A stretch of 64,000 nt of DNA from Edwardsiella anguillarum. Its GTDB lineage: Bacteria > Pseudomonadota > Gammaproteobacteria > Enterobacterales > Enterobacteriaceae. Location: the NCBI RefSeq assembly GCF_008801815.1, contig NZ_VZOX01000013.1; one strand, written 5' to 3'. Under the pieces are notes generated by a model. That model saw only the letters and a list, made by a program, of their open reading frames with translations. It was not told where the DNA came from and did not search any database. Within the stretch, counting starts at the first letter, position 1, and every line of letters begins with the position of its first letter. Of this stretch, positions 31,935-41,178 are shown piece by piece. Both the position numbers and the translations under genes were made by a program.

Positions 31935-32216
31935 ATGTGTACAGTTTTTTCTGGGCAAAGCCCTTTTAATTATACCAGTAGTGCCCGCTCCGTACGTATC
32001 TGTGGTCACGTCACCAGCATACGCCTAGAAAACAAATTCTGGGAGATATTAGAAAATCTCGCCATATCTCAGGGAAAAACGTTAGGGCAGTTTATCTCCA
32101 AGCTCTACATGGAAGCCTTAGATAATAAGATCGATATGAAAAACTTCTCATCATTGCTGAGATGCTCATGCTTGATACACCTCGAAAATACGGTTGCTCA
32201 ATTTAGTGAGGCGTAA
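31935..32216 (+). CDS. Ribbon-helix-helix DNA-binding protein
   Basis: 93 residues. The centre (RSVRICGHVTSIRLENKFWE, then ILENLAISQGKTLGQFISKLYMEAL) matches the RHH_4-type domain: a basic beta strand TSIRLE for DNA contact, and two helices. Proteins with this domain are small repressors; the target is unknown. The N-terminal 18 residues are not conserved-looking, so the real start may be later, although no other ATG fits. The gene stands alone between an IS3 remnant and debris. Confidence 0.65.
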   Translation: MCTVFSGQSPFNYTSSARSVRICGHVTSIRLENKFWEILENLAISQGKTLGQFISKLYMEALDNKIDMKNFSSLLRCSCLIHLENTVAQFSEA

Positions 32217-32779
32217 CATGGCACACCTAAGACACCGTCATCACTCAAACATATAGCCGCCTCAACATTCATCTGCACCGTGCCGCCTTTTATCTACGGC
32301 GAGAGGCTAACCCCGTTTATCTCTCGCGCCGGTCACCCCAGTCATCCCTTCGCTTTTTAATACCGTCTGCCAGTCAGCGTCTCTGGCCGCTTTCTGCCGT
32401 TTAGAAAGGAGCGATGACAGACTATCCTGTACGCAGGATGTTCTTCGTTATATTCATATTCAATACACCATGGTCGCGCTGACACACTCACCCACCGCAT
32501 ACCGCTCTGGCGCAGGTTGTCGCATATCAGATCAAAGCAATCCATATGCCGGTGGCTGATTCGCCTGACTATGTGAGCCTACCCTCGGCATATTCCGCGC
32601 ACTCTCTGGGAAGCAATGTAAAAGAGGCCTGGCAGTACCGATAAGCCGGTGTCCGCGGCCCTCGCGTCCAGGTAACCATCCCCCACCAGGAAAAATACTT
32701 CGGTAGTAAATAGCTACTACCCTCAGTCAGCAACAAAACTCTATCTTTATCCTCATTGATAACAGCGGGAAAGCGCACC
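32217..32779. other. Eroded non-coding stretch
   Basis: No gene, RNA or repeat can be supported. Short open frames on both strands lack starts and family content. It may be remains of deleted accessory genes, but nothing readable is left. Confidence 0.4.
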
Positions 32780-33175
32780 ATGGCCAAAATGATACACTCA
32801 ATGATTCGAGTTTTTGACTTGGATCGATCCATCAAATTCTACGCTCAGGCATTACAACTCAAAGTGAAGCAACGATGTGACTTTGACGATTTCTCCCTCG
32901 TCTATCTTACTAATCAAGAAAGCGCATTTGAGCTAGAGTTAACCTATAACACAAATAGAGATACTCCTTACTCGCATGGCTCCGGCTATGGGCACCTTGC
33001 TGTTACCGTTAGTGATATCAACACCACACATGCCGCATTGCTTGTAGCAGGATTAACACCGGGAGAAGTTAAGACATTTCATCATCAAGGAGAGGTACTG
33101 GCAACGTTTTTCTTTATCAGTGACCCTGATGGCTATCAAATTGAATTTATCGAAAGAGCCGGAAGATATCAATAA
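32780..33175 (+). CDS. VOC/glyoxalase-fold protein, GloA-like
   Basis: 131 residues from the ATG at 32780. The sequence follows glyoxalase I: MIHSMIRVFDLDRSIKFYAQ, LVYLTNQESAFELELTYN, YSHGSGYGHLAVTVSDI, and FFISDPDGYQIEFIER. Metal ligand positions are visible: His4, Glu in FELELTYN, His in GYGHLA and Glu in QIEFIE. Glyoxalase I turns the hemithioacetal of methylglyoxal and glutathione into lactoylglutathione. As the core enzyme is normally elsewhere, this may be a paralogue with another substrate. A monooxygenase-fold gene follows 41 bases on, probably in one operon. Confidence 0.75.
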   Translation: MAKMIHSMIRVFDLDRSIKFYAQALQLKVKQRCDFDDFSLVYLTNQESAFELELTYNTNRDTPYSHGSGYGHLAVTVSDINTTHAALLVAGLTPGEVKTFHHQGEVLATFFFISDPDGYQIEFIERAGRYQ

Positions 33176-33216
33176 ACTGCGCCCATAAACAACTGCGATT
33201 TAAAAGAGGAATCACG

Positions 33217-33513
33217 ATGATAAACTTAACCGCCACCTTTACAGCGAAGAAAGGAAAAGAAATCATGCTTCGTGATATTTTGTTGAAGATGGTCAAGGTA
33301 AGCAGAGCGGAGCCTGGCTGCGTGCGCTATTTCTTATATGAAGACAGCCTCCATCCCCATGTTTTAGTATTCCAAGAACAATTTATCGATCAGGTTGCAT
33401 TTGACCACCATTGTAAGATGCCTTACTTTATTTCATTGCTCAACGAAATAACAGGGATCGTGGAGAAAGCCCCTGAAATTCAGTTTTTAAAGCAGATTGA
33501 ACCAATCTCCTAA
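33217..33513 (+). CDS. ABM-domain protein (putative quinol monooxygenase, YgiN-like)
   Basis: 98 residues, the whole length of one antibiotic-biosynthesis-monooxygenase domain: LTATFTAKKGKEIMLRDILLKM, VSRAEPGCVRYFLYED, and a VFQEQFIDQVAFDHHCKMPYF segment. These dimeric ferredoxin-like proteins oxidise small quinols or degrade reactive carbonyl compounds without a cofactor. AAAGAGGAATCACG gives a ribosome site. It pairs with the upstream glyoxalase-fold gene, and a shared role in removing reactive small molecules is a reasonable guess. Confidence 0.75.
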   Translation: MINLTATFTAKKGKEIMLRDILLKMVKVSRAEPGCVRYFLYEDSLHPHVLVFQEQFIDQVAFDHHCKMPYFISLLNEITGIVEKAPEIQFLKQIEPIS

Positions 33514-34130
33514 TCGTCGTGTAATAATCGTAATCGGTCGCGATAGCAAGTAGCATGTGGTTCAATCGGAGCAACGGTAGCGTTTAGCCAATAAACCACT
33601 ATTCGTCCCTTCAGTCCGTTGCCGTTTAAACCGTAAATCTTCAGTAGTAGTTCATGGAGATGGAGTTTATATCGGTAGCGGTACAGATTCCCACGACGAG
33701 CGTCGGGAGTTCCCGGCAGAATTCGGCTATGTATCGCCTCCGTGGACTTTTGACTGGTCGATAAAGATTTAGTTATAAGAATCGCCGCTGATTAGGGCCT
33801 TACTCACGATCACCGGCGGTTGTTCCAGCCGTAGCGCCGGGCATACACGATACACTCCCCGGCCGTGCAAAACGATATTCAGCGCGTCTGGTACGGTGGT
33901 GCCCAGGGGGACAACGTAGTCGGATCTCGGGGAGCTATCTCCCCAGCGATCCGCCTGGCTGGCCGGCTGACCGGCTGACCGGCTGACCAGTGCGCTAACG
34001 CCATGGACGTTAGCTACATTCCAACGGCGCCATAGCGCTATACGCCAACGATCTGGCGGGCCTTATCCGGCGCTCTCCTCGCCGCCTGGCCGCCACGCTT
34101 CACCGCACGACGTAGCCGCTATTATCTTGA
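33514..34130. other. Eroded stretch with a small tandem repeat
   Basis: No gene is supported. Three tandem CCGGCTGA units lie at 33963-33986. A frame ending near 33770 (ending in PPWTFDWSIKI) could be the tail of a lost gene but is not recognised. Confidence 0.4.
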
Positions 34131-34442
34131 TCACGGCAGGAGCAGCTGCTGCTTCAGCCAGTAGTTCTGCTGACACTCACTGATAAAAGATTTGTATCTG
34201 GGCGTAATACCGACCTCCTCAGCATTCAGCACCTCCCATTTAATCCAACACTCCGGGCAAACGCTCCCGTTGGAGGGGATCAGGTCATCCTCTCTCGTCA
34301 ATAATAACTTTATCTCTCCATTAATCTCCCATAGATTAATGACGATGCTCACCTCAGCCAGCGGGTCAATTTTTTCAGAATGATAAATGGATTGACATCC
34401 GGCGTCATTATTGAGGCATCGCTTTATTATTTCAGCAAGCAT
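34131..34442 (-). CDS. Hypothetical protein, unknown function
   Basis: 103 residues starting MLAEIIKRCLNNDAGC. It is acidic, with a beta-rich middle (AEVSIVINLWEINGEIKLLLTREDD), a CPECW motif that could bind a metal or be structural, and a Gln-rich helical end. No signal peptide or membrane helix. Stand-alone gene flanked by non-coding debris on both sides. Its clean coding character compared with the surroundings is the reason to keep it; no family is recognised. Confidence 0.5.
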   Translation of the reverse strand: MLAEIIKRCLNNDAGCQSIYHSEKIDPLAEVSIVINLWEINGEIKLLLTREDDLIPSNGSVCPECWIKWEVLNAEEVGITPRYKSFISECQQNYWLKQQLLLP

Positions 34443-35428
34443 AGGACGTAACCTGGCATTAAATCAAAGCGTGACCCTCATTATATCCGCTGGCGGAAAA
34501 ATAAAAAAACCAGAATAGAGCCATACCGGGTTAGGCGGCGGAGCCTTCCCCCCTTTTCCGCCTTCCGCGCCAGCCCACGGGCCAAGCGCCTCAGATTAAG
34601 CGCTCACGCCACCGGTGGCGTCCAATAGCTCTCTCTCCCCTTGAGGCACCGGCAGGGGGGATGCCAGGCCGCCTGAATGTATCATCCCCCTTCGCCCCTC
34701 GTCGTGCTGAGCACCGTTACGGATTACGGTGCAGGCAACGGGCTGCCACATAGCGAAGCGCCCCCGGATCCTCTGTCATGACTCATCTTATCCCCATCGT
34801 TTGTCCCCTCATCGTCAGTGGGGGAGCGATATGGGCGTGCTTGAACACATCGTACCGACGCTCTCTTCGGCCGGATCATCGACGCCCCGCCTTTCTCGGC
34901 GGGCTGGCGGCTGACCCCCATCGCACCGGTAAACTCTGCCGCACACACCGGCGGGGGATGTGGCAGGCGTTTGGCTATCTCGCTCATCCTACCAAGCCGC
35001 GCCGGATCGGGATCGCGCTTAGCAATGCTCGCAGCCTATTCTCGGGGGGCTCAGTCAGCACGACATGATCATAGAAAAAAACCTTGTCGCGCTGGAGTGC
35101 GACCTGATCGATGACGTTTCGCGCGCGGAAAGCACCGCCCGGGACCGCCACAACATATGGTTCTGGAACACGACGTCAGCGTTTCTCTACAGATGGATCG
35201 GCCAGTCCAGTCAGCTGCGGCAGCGCAGGAAGCCAGCAAGCCGAAACATCATCATGGTGCCAGGGGCAATGCCTTTTCCCACGACGTTACCCCGCGGCAG
35301 GTGATTGAGGCGCGCCGTCGCTAATGAAAACGTCCGGTGCAAAACGGGCATCTGAGATGGGATGTGGCGGCAAGAGGCATACGAGTGATAGCGCCGTCAT
35401 CCTGATGGTATCGGGCGTGGAGCGCGCC
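34443..35428. other. Long non-coding stretch
   Basis: Nearly 1 kb without a convincing gene. Open frames at 34724-34987, 34778-35068 and 35065-35304 lack ribosome sites and family content. The GC-rich composition, like the backbone, points to decayed native genes rather than foreign DNA. Confidence 0.4.
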
Positions 35429-35623
35429 CTAGAGATCGCCCAGTATATCGATCGCCGTCTCCGCTATCTGCCTCTGCCGGGGCGCATGCTCCGCCATCGA
35501 CGCATGGGCCTGCAGGTGCGCCAGAATATTCCCGCTGTTTACCTCCAGCCCATGCTGGTGCAAACGGATCACCGCCAGCCCAATGAGTTGACAGGCTTCA
35601 TTGAACAGCAACGCGTCTTTCAT
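35429..35623 (-). CDS. DUF2767 (FumD/YdhZ-like) small protein
   Basis: 64 residues from the ATG at 35623, with GAGG seven bases upstream; a longer upstream frame is not needed. The pattern FNEACQLIGLAVIRLHQHGLEV, then AETAIDILGDL at the end, matches DUF2767 proteins such as E. coli FumD (YdhZ), which has ELYREMCRVVGKVVLEM and ends METVINALVK. Fumarase activity has been reported for FumD and FumE in E. coli; whether this protein has it is open. It is a lone gene facing a non-coding stretch, with uspF further right on the other strand. Confidence 0.6.
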   Translation of the reverse strand: MKDALLFNEACQLIGLAVIRLHQHGLEVNSGNILAHLQAHASMAEHAPRQRQIAETAIDILGDL

Positions 35624-35916
35624 TACACGACCTCGCCAAAAACAGGAGTCAATCCGGGTGTCTCCCCTCGATCTGGCCTGGCAAACGTCCGCAGCCGCCA
35701 TCGGGAGACGCTAATCTAACCTATCACACCCCGGCCCACATCGACAGTACCCGCGCCATCCCCGCCGCCGTCATCGGTGACATTGGCTCGACCGTGCGGC
35801 GGCGGATCGGCTGCATAGGATTATTTGGGGTGAACTCGGCGCCCGGAAAGGGAAAACGGGCTACACTTAACAGGCAGGGCCATTACTTTACTTTTGCCTA
35901 AAAAACAGGAGATTGT

Positions 35917-36351
35917 ATGTACAAGACCATTCTGGTTCCCATCGACCTCACCGAAGATAACATGTCCAGACTGGTGATCCCGCACGTAGAAAACTTCGCC
36001 AGACAGGAGGATGCGCATATCCATTTCCTGGCCGTGCTACCGCCGCTGAGCAGTTTTTACGGCATGGGCTCGCTGCCGGTCGGCCACTATCCGTCAGAAA
36101 AGGATCGTCTACAGCATGCCGAGGCCGGACTACGGCAGGTGGCCGCCCAGTTTAACCTGCCGGAGGATCGCGTACACTGCACGATCGCCATCGGCGCCCC
36201 GCGCGACCGGATCCTGCTGCAAGCTGGGGAGATCGGCGCCGATCTGATCATCGTCGCCTCACATCGCCCGGATATTACCACCTACCTGCTCGGTTCGACG
36301 GCCGCTTCGGTCGTGCGGCACGCGTCTACCGCCGTACTGGTCGTACGCTGA
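35917..36351 (+). CDS. uspF: Universal stress protein UspF
   Basis: 144 residues, the same length as E. coli UspF. Start pattern YKTILVPIDLTEDNMSRLVIPHVE and the C-terminal SHRPDITTYLLGSTAASVVRHASTAVLVVR match the UspF/UspG class, including the G-x2-G-x9-G-S/T nucleotide-binding turn. UspF binds ATP as a dimer in the cytoplasm and influences stress survival and adhesion. ACAGGAG precedes the start. In E. coli uspF borders the Rac prophage; here a Rac-like prophage arm ends 22 kb to the left, with accessory DNA between. Confidence 0.9.
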   Translation: MYKTILVPIDLTEDNMSRLVIPHVENFARQEDAHIHFLAVLPPLSSFYGMGSLPVGHYPSEKDRLQHAEAGLRQVAAQFNLPEDRVHCTIAIGAPRDRILLQAGEIGADLIIVASHRPDITTYLLGSTAASVVRHASTAVLVVR

Positions 36352-36557
36352 GTCCCCTCGCCGCAGGTGTCATGCCGGCTTGCCGCTGAGGCGGCCGGCA
36401 ATCCTCTGCCGCCGGAGAGGATTCCCCCTTGGCGCAGGGGCGAAAATTTGCCATCATAACTCTCACACACAGCGTTTACATTTTAGCGATACCGCAGGTG
36501 TCGCATTGCGTCGGGCTCAGCCCTGCGCCACTTATTTGATTATTTATTAGGTTACAC

Positions 36558-36743
36558 ATGCATCCCGAAATCTGGTCGTTTATTAAAACGGCCTACTGCG
36601 TCGGCGTACTTTTTTGTGCGTTCGTGACGTTTTTTGCCACGAAAGATCCCTCCATGAAAATACGCCTGCTGTCAGCCGTTATGGTAGGACTAACCTGGCC
36701 AATGAGCTTTCCGCTGGTCGTGGTCTTCTGGCTCTTTATGTAG
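36558..36743 (+). CDS. OrtT/GhoT-family small membrane toxin
   Basis: 61 residues with two membrane helices. The C-terminal MKIRLLSAVMVGLTWPMSFP, then a VVVFWLF end, matches E. coli OrtT (KRIRFLSAFLVGATWPMSFP). GhoT/OrtT proteins damage the inner membrane and lower ATP; OrtT acts alone, without a GhoS-type antitoxin, in the stringent response. No partner gene is next to it here either, which fits OrtT rather than GhoT. It converges on the PBP2 gene, with only 6 bases between their ends. Confidence 0.75.
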   Translation: MHPEIWSFIKTAYCVGVLFCAFVTFFATKDPSMKIRLLSAVMVGLTWPMSFPLVVVFWLFM

Positions 36744-36749
36744 CCCTCA

Positions 36750-38663
36750 TCAAACCGCACGGCGCAGATCCGGCGGGGCGCTTGCCCGTGGCGCCGCTGG
36801 CGGCGATACCGCCGCCGGGCGGAAGATATAGTCCAGTATCGCGCGGGTGACCGGTGCCGCCGTCACGCCGTCCCCGCCGCCGTTCTCCAAGATTACCGCC
36901 ATCGCAATGCGCGGGTGGGGATACGGGGCGAATACCGTATAGAAAATATGGTCGCGCAGCCTGACCGGGATCATCTTGGCGTTATAGACCTGATTCTGCT
37001 TCAGACCGAAGACCTGTGAGGTCCCTGACTTACCGGCAATTTGATAGGGCGCCGTATGAAAATACTTATATCCGGTGCCGTTGGGATCGTTGGCCATACC
37101 GTACATCCCGCGTTTGACGATGTCCCAGACCGGCGACGTCTGGGTGGCGATTTGCGTGAAGTGGCTCTGGCGATAGGGCACGACCTGCTGGCCGCGGCGG
37201 ATAGCGTACAGCAGATGCGGCGTCACCACTTTGCCGTTGTTAATCAGGATCCCCAGCGCTTTCACCATCTGAATCGGCGTCGCCGTCCAATATCCCTGCC
37301 CAATGCCGACGGATACCGTATCCCCCTGGTACCAAGGCTTATGATGCACCCGCATCTTCCAGTCGCGATCGGGTAAGACCCCACGCGCCTCTTCATCCAG
37401 ATCGATGCCGGACAGTTGACCATAGCCAAACTGGCTCATCCACTGGTGGATGCGATCGATCCCCATCTCATAAGCAACCTGGTAAAAGAAGGTATCGGCC
37501 GACTCCTCAATGGCCTTCACCACATTCAATATCCCGTGCCCGCTCTTCAGCCAGTCTCGGTAACGACGCTGGGTGCCAGGCAGCGTCCACGTCGGGGCGC
37601 CGAAGAAGGTCGTCTGCGGGGTGATCACCCCCGCCAGCAGCGCCGCGCTGGCCATATAGGGTTTCACCGTCGAGGCTGGGGGATAGATCCCCTGGGTCAC
37701 ACGGTTAATCAGCGGCAGCGCCGTGTCATGCAGCAGCGCGCTATAGGCCTTATAGGAGATCCCATTAACGAAGGGGTTGGGATCGTAGCTGGGGCTGGAG
37801 ACCATGGCCAGAATGCCGCCGTCGCGCGGATCCATCACAACCACCGCTGCCCGCTGCCCTTTCAACACCCCTTCAATATACTGCTGCAGCGGCAGATCCA
37901 GCGTCAGATACAGGCTGGCGCCGGCGTGGGGCGGCTGCTCTTTCAAATAGCGCACTATCCGCCCGTGGCTGTCAACCTCGACCTCTTGGCTACCGGTCTT
38001 GCCGTGCAGCAGCGATTCGTAATAACGCTCGATCCCCTGTTTACCGATATCGTGGTCGGCGGCATAGTTTTCCAGCTGCCCCTCGGCGTCGAGGCGCTGC
38101 AGATCGCGATCGTTGATTTTAGACACATAGCCGACCACGTGCGCCAGCTGTGCCCCGTAGGGATAATAACGCTGCTGATAGGTCGAAAGCATCACCCCGG
38201 GAAAGGCAAACTCGTTGACCGCAAACCGGGAGACCTCGCGCTCACTCAGCCCCTCCTTCAGGGTAACCTCGGCAAAACGACGGGCGTGCTTCATCGCCTG
38301 GTGGAAATCGGCAATCTCCTGAGGCGTCAGATCCAGCAGCGGCGTCAGCGCCGCTAGCGTCTGGTCAAGATGGGGGATCTTGCCCGGCACCAGCGAAATC
38401 TGGTATAGCGTCTGGTTTTCCACCAGCGGCGTACCGTGACGATCGTAAATCAGCCCGCGCACCGGCGACACCGGCAGGGTTTTGATGTCGTTCGCATCCG
38501 AACGGGTCTGATATTCGGCGTGATCCTGCACCTGAAGGTGGTACAGGTTAGCGACCAGCACGGTGAAGCACAGGATAACCAGTACCAGCGCAATCAGCGT
38601 GCGACGCAGAAACAGCGCCGACTCGGCACCATGATCGCGAATGGCGTCTTTTAACAAATTCAT
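36750..38663 (-). CDS. Penicillin-binding protein 2 paralogue (peptidoglycan transpeptidase)
   Basis: 637 residues from the ATG at 38663. It has a short cytoplasmic N-terminus, one membrane helix (LIALVLVILCFTVLVANLYHLQV), the dimerisation part (YAADHDIGKQGIERYYE) and a transpeptidase domain with all three motifs: Ser331-T-V-K, SADT and KSGTSQ. PBP2 cross-links peptidoglycan during cell elongation. The housekeeping mrdA lies in the rlmH-rodA operon; this copy stands alone, so it is probably a second PBP2. Salmonella has such an extra PBP2 used in acid or inside host cells, which suggests a similar niche role. If the genome has no other copy, it would be mrdA itself. Confidence 0.82.
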   Translation of the reverse strand: MNLLKDAIRDHGAESALFLRRTLIALVLVILCFTVLVANLYHLQVQDHAEYQTRSDANDIKTLPVSPVRGLIYDRHGTPLVENQTLYQISLVPGKIPHLDQTLAALTPLLDLTPQEIADFHQAMKHARRFAEVTLKEGLSEREVSRFAVNEFAFPGVMLSTYQQRYYPYGAQLAHVVGYVSKINDRDLQRLDAEGQLENYAADHDIGKQGIERYYESLLHGKTGSQEVEVDSHGRIVRYLKEQPPHAGASLYLTLDLPLQQYIEGVLKGQRAAVVVMDPRDGGILAMVSSPSYDPNPFVNGISYKAYSALLHDTALPLINRVTQGIYPPASTVKPYMASAALLAGVITPQTTFFGAPTWTLPGTQRRYRDWLKSGHGILNVVKAIEESADTFFYQVAYEMGIDRIHQWMSQFGYGQLSGIDLDEEARGVLPDRDWKMRVHHKPWYQGDTVSVGIGQGYWTATPIQMVKALGILINNGKVVTPHLLYAIRRGQQVVPYRQSHFTQIATQTSPVWDIVKRGMYGMANDPNGTGYKYFHTAPYQIAGKSGTSQVFGLKQNQVYNAKMIPVRLRDHIFYTVFAPYPHPRIAMAVILENGGGDGVTAAPVTRAILDYIFRPAAVSPPAAPRASAPPDLRRAV

Positions 38664-38883
38664 GCAAATGGGGGCACGGGCGGCATGCGCAGACGCCGGG
38701 CGGCTGCGATACGGCATAGCAAGTAACCTAAACCGTTAGGTTACGCACAAAACGCAGCCCGGCCAACCGTCCGGTTGCTAATCTTCTAGCTGCATTGTTT
38801 CAGAATATAAAATATGACGCAAAATGTGACGGGCGGAGATAACCCAGAGATGGCCCGACCCTCAGGCCATCTCTGGCACAGCG

Positions 38884-39255
38884 TCAGGACAACGCTTTCG
38901 GGTTGGGGCCATAGGCATTGCTGTCGCGTTGGCTGTCCGACAGGGTGAAGATCAGCAGCACCAGCCAGCCGATAAGCGGGATCAGGCCAATCAGCGCCCA
39001 CCAGCCGGTGCGGCCAATATCATGCAGACGGCGCACCAAAACTGCGATGGATGGAATTAATACCGCCAGACTATAGAGGATGGTCAGGAACCCCTCCCCG
39101 TTTTCAAACGTCCAGCCCAGCGCCTTTTGCACCATAGCCAGCACGATGGAGATAATGCAGTTAATCAGGACGAACCACCAATATTCTTTGCGGCGCGCCC
39201 GACCGGAAAATACAAAGTAATTTTTGAGAACCTTCAGATACCAGTCCATTATCAT
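38884..39255 (-). CDS. DUF805 inner-membrane protein (YhaH/YhaI-like)
   Basis: 123 residues. It begins MDWYLKVLKNYFVFSGRARRKEYW, the standard DUF805 start, followed by four membrane helices with VLVRRLHDIGRTGWWALIGLIPLIGW, the family's signature. The C-terminal tail is polar (DSQRDSNAYGPNPKA). Function in the family is unknown; members sit in the inner membrane. Single gene between a PBP2 paralogue and an ABC transporter operon. The first methionine of the frame (MI-MDWY) may be two codons too early. Confidence 0.88.
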   Translation of the reverse strand: MIMDWYLKVLKNYFVFSGRARRKEYWWFVLINCIISIVLAMVQKALGWTFENGEGFLTILYSLAVLIPSIAVLVRRLHDIGRTGWWALIGLIPLIGWLVLLIFTLSDSQRDSNAYGPNPKALS

Positions 39256-39588
39256 TTCCTTTTACGCCAGCTCAACTGCAATGAATTACCATACTCCTTC
39301 ACTATTATGGAATTGGTAGGGTCATTAATCCAGAATCCCCAGCGTTTTTTCCCGACGGTCCGGCGGCTGTATGCAAAATAAACGCTTCTCTTCCCGGCGA
39401 TCATTTTCTACACTGCCGTATGCAGAAGTTATGTAAAGTGCATACATTTCCTGTTCTACATCATGTTTACCTGCCGGGGGGTTTGCTATAACTCTCCCCG
39501 CTGCGCGGTATACCCGATTCACCGTGCGCACATGTCGCGACAGTGACGTCGCGATGATGAAATAAACGACAAAAAGTCTGGGAATATA
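39256..39588. promoter_or_regulatory. Divergent promoter region of DUF805 and the ABC transporter operon
   Basis: 333 bases with no gene. It holds the promoters of the leftward DUF805 gene and the rightward five-gene ABC operon. No operator that I can name with confidence, although nickel or metal control of the operon would act here. Confidence 0.45.
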
Positions 39589-41178
39589 ATGATGAATATC
39601 GGCCGAATTACACTACTCTCCTGCGCCCTCACGCTCGCCATGCAAGCCCCGTTGATGGCCGCCGAACCGGCAACGGCGTCCCACACCCTGAAAATGGCCA
39701 TCGGCGCCGAGCCGACGGAAGGTTTTGACCCGATGCTAGGCTGGAGCCACGGCAGCTATTTCCTGCTGCACGCCCCCCTGCTACGCCAGAACGCCGATAT
39801 GAGCTGGGGCAACCTGCTGACGGAGGAGATCAGCACCAGCGACGATGGCAAAACATGGGTACTGACCCTGAAGCCGGATCTGAAGTTCTCCGACGGCTCA
39901 GCCCTGACTGCCGAAGACGTGGTCTTTACCTACAATAAGGCGGCGCAGAGCGGCGGCAAGATCGATATGGGCAACTTCAACCAGGCGCGCGCGCTGGACG
40001 ATCGCCGCGTTGAGATCACCTTGAGCGCGCCGCAGAGCACCTTTGTCAACGTGCTGGGCTCGCTGGGCATCGTTCCCAGCGACAACTACAACGCGAAAAC
40101 CTTCGCCAAGCAGCCCATCGGCGCCGGCCCCTATCGCTTGGTCAGCTTTCAGCCCGGTCAGCAGCTGATCGTCGAGGCCAACCCCTACTATGCAGGGAAG
40201 AAAAACGACTTCAATCGCCTGGTCTTCGTCTTCCTGGATGAAGATAACGCCTACGCTGCCGCCCAGAGCGGACAGCTCGATCTGGTGCGCATCGCCCCCT
40301 CCATGGCCGTGGCGCCCCAGCAGAAAAACCTGAAGCTGTGGGTGCGCGACAGCGTAGAAAACCGCGGCATCGTCTTCCCCACGGTGCCCGCCGGTAAAAA
40401 AGACGCCGAAGGCAATCCGATCGGCAACGATATCACCGCCGACGTCGCGATCCGTCGCGCCATCAACTACGCCATCAACCGCCAGCAGCTGGCCGATACG
40501 CTGATGGAGGGCCACGCCATTCCGGCCTACAGCGCCGTACAGGGACTGCCGTGGCAAAATCCAGACATCGCCTTTAAGGATGGCGATCTCGCTAAAGCGA
40601 AGGCGATTCTGGATCAGGCAGGGTGGGTGCCGGGCAAAGACGGCGTACGTGAAAAGAGTGGCCAGGCCGCCCGTCTGACCCTGTGGTACGCCAGCGGCGA
40701 CAGCACCCGTCGCGACATCGCCGAGGCCGTGCGCGCCATGCTGCAGCCGCTGGGGATCTCCATCACCCTGAAGTCCGGCAGCTGGGAAACCGTTGAGCGC
40801 CACATGCACGCCAACCCGACCCTGTTCGGCTGGGGTAGCCTGGATCCCATGGAGCTGTATCACCACTACAGCGGCAAAGCCGCCGGCGTGGAGTACTATA
40901 ACCCCGGCTATTACAGCAATCCGGCGGTCGAACGCCATCTGCAGCAGGCGGTGGACGCCCCTGACTGGCGCAAGGCGCTGCCGTTCTGGCAGCAGGTCGA
41001 GTGGGATGGGCAGCAGGGCGCCGGCGTCCAGGGCGATGCCGCCTGGGCCTGGCTGCTGAATATTCAGCACACCTATCTGGCCAATCCCTGCGTCAACCTG
41101 GGTAAAGGCGCCCCGGAAATTCACGGCAGCTGGTCGCTGCTGAACAATCTGGATGACTGGACCTGGACCTGCCGTTAA
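39589..41178 (+). CDS. ABC transporter substrate-binding protein, nickel/peptide/opine type (SBP family 5)
   Basis: 529 residues with a cleavable signal peptide (MMNIGRITLLSCALTLAMQAPLMAA). The body has family 5 marks: LKMAIGAEPTEGFDPML, a WVLTLKPDLKFSDGSALTAEDVVFTY box near residue 90, and AIRRAINYAINRQQLAD near 285. These periplasmic proteins bind peptides, nickel complexes or opine-type metallophores. No His-rich or heme site decides between them. Its stop overlaps the first permease start (TAATG), so all five genes are one operon. The full set of five and its order fit Nik/Cnt/Ynt-type importers, so nickel or a metal-metallophore complex is the leading guess. Confidence 0.85.
   Translation: MMNIGRITLLSCALTLAMQAPLMAAEPATASHTLKMAIGAEPTEGFDPMLGWSHGSYFLLHAPLLRQNADMSWGNLLTEEISTSDDGKTWVLTLKPDLKFSDGSALTAEDVVFTYNKAAQSGGKIDMGNFNQARALDDRRVEITLSAPQSTFVNVLGSLGIVPSDNYNAKTFAKQPIGAGPYRLVSFQPGQQLIVEANPYYAGKKNDFNRLVFVFLDEDNAYAAAQSGQLDLVRIAPSMAVAPQQKNLKLWVRDSVENRGIVFPTVPAGKKDAEGNPIGNDITADVAIRRAINYAINRQQLADTLMEGHAIPAYSAVQGLPWQNPDIAFKDGDLAKAKAILDQAGWVPGKDGVREKSGQAARLTLWYASGDSTRRDIAEAVRAMLQPLGISITLKSGSWETVERHMHANPTLFGWGSLDPMELYHHYSGKAAGVEYYNPGYYSNPAVERHLQQAVDAPDWRKALPFWQQVEWDGQQGAGVQGDAAWAWLLNIQHTYLANPCVNLGKGAPEIHGSWSLLNNLDDWTWTCR

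Noticed and set aside
33963..33986. Possible CRISPR-like repeats (CCGGCTGA units)
   Set aside because: Units are direct tandem without spacers and only three copies; no cas genes in the window.
36750..38357. Plus-strand frames inside the PBP2 gene (for example 37416-38357)
   Set aside because: Shadows; PBP2 motifs fix the coding strand.
39898..41124. 408-codon minus-strand frame opposite the ABC binding-protein gene
   Set aside because: Shadow of the real gene, which has a signal peptide and family motifs.
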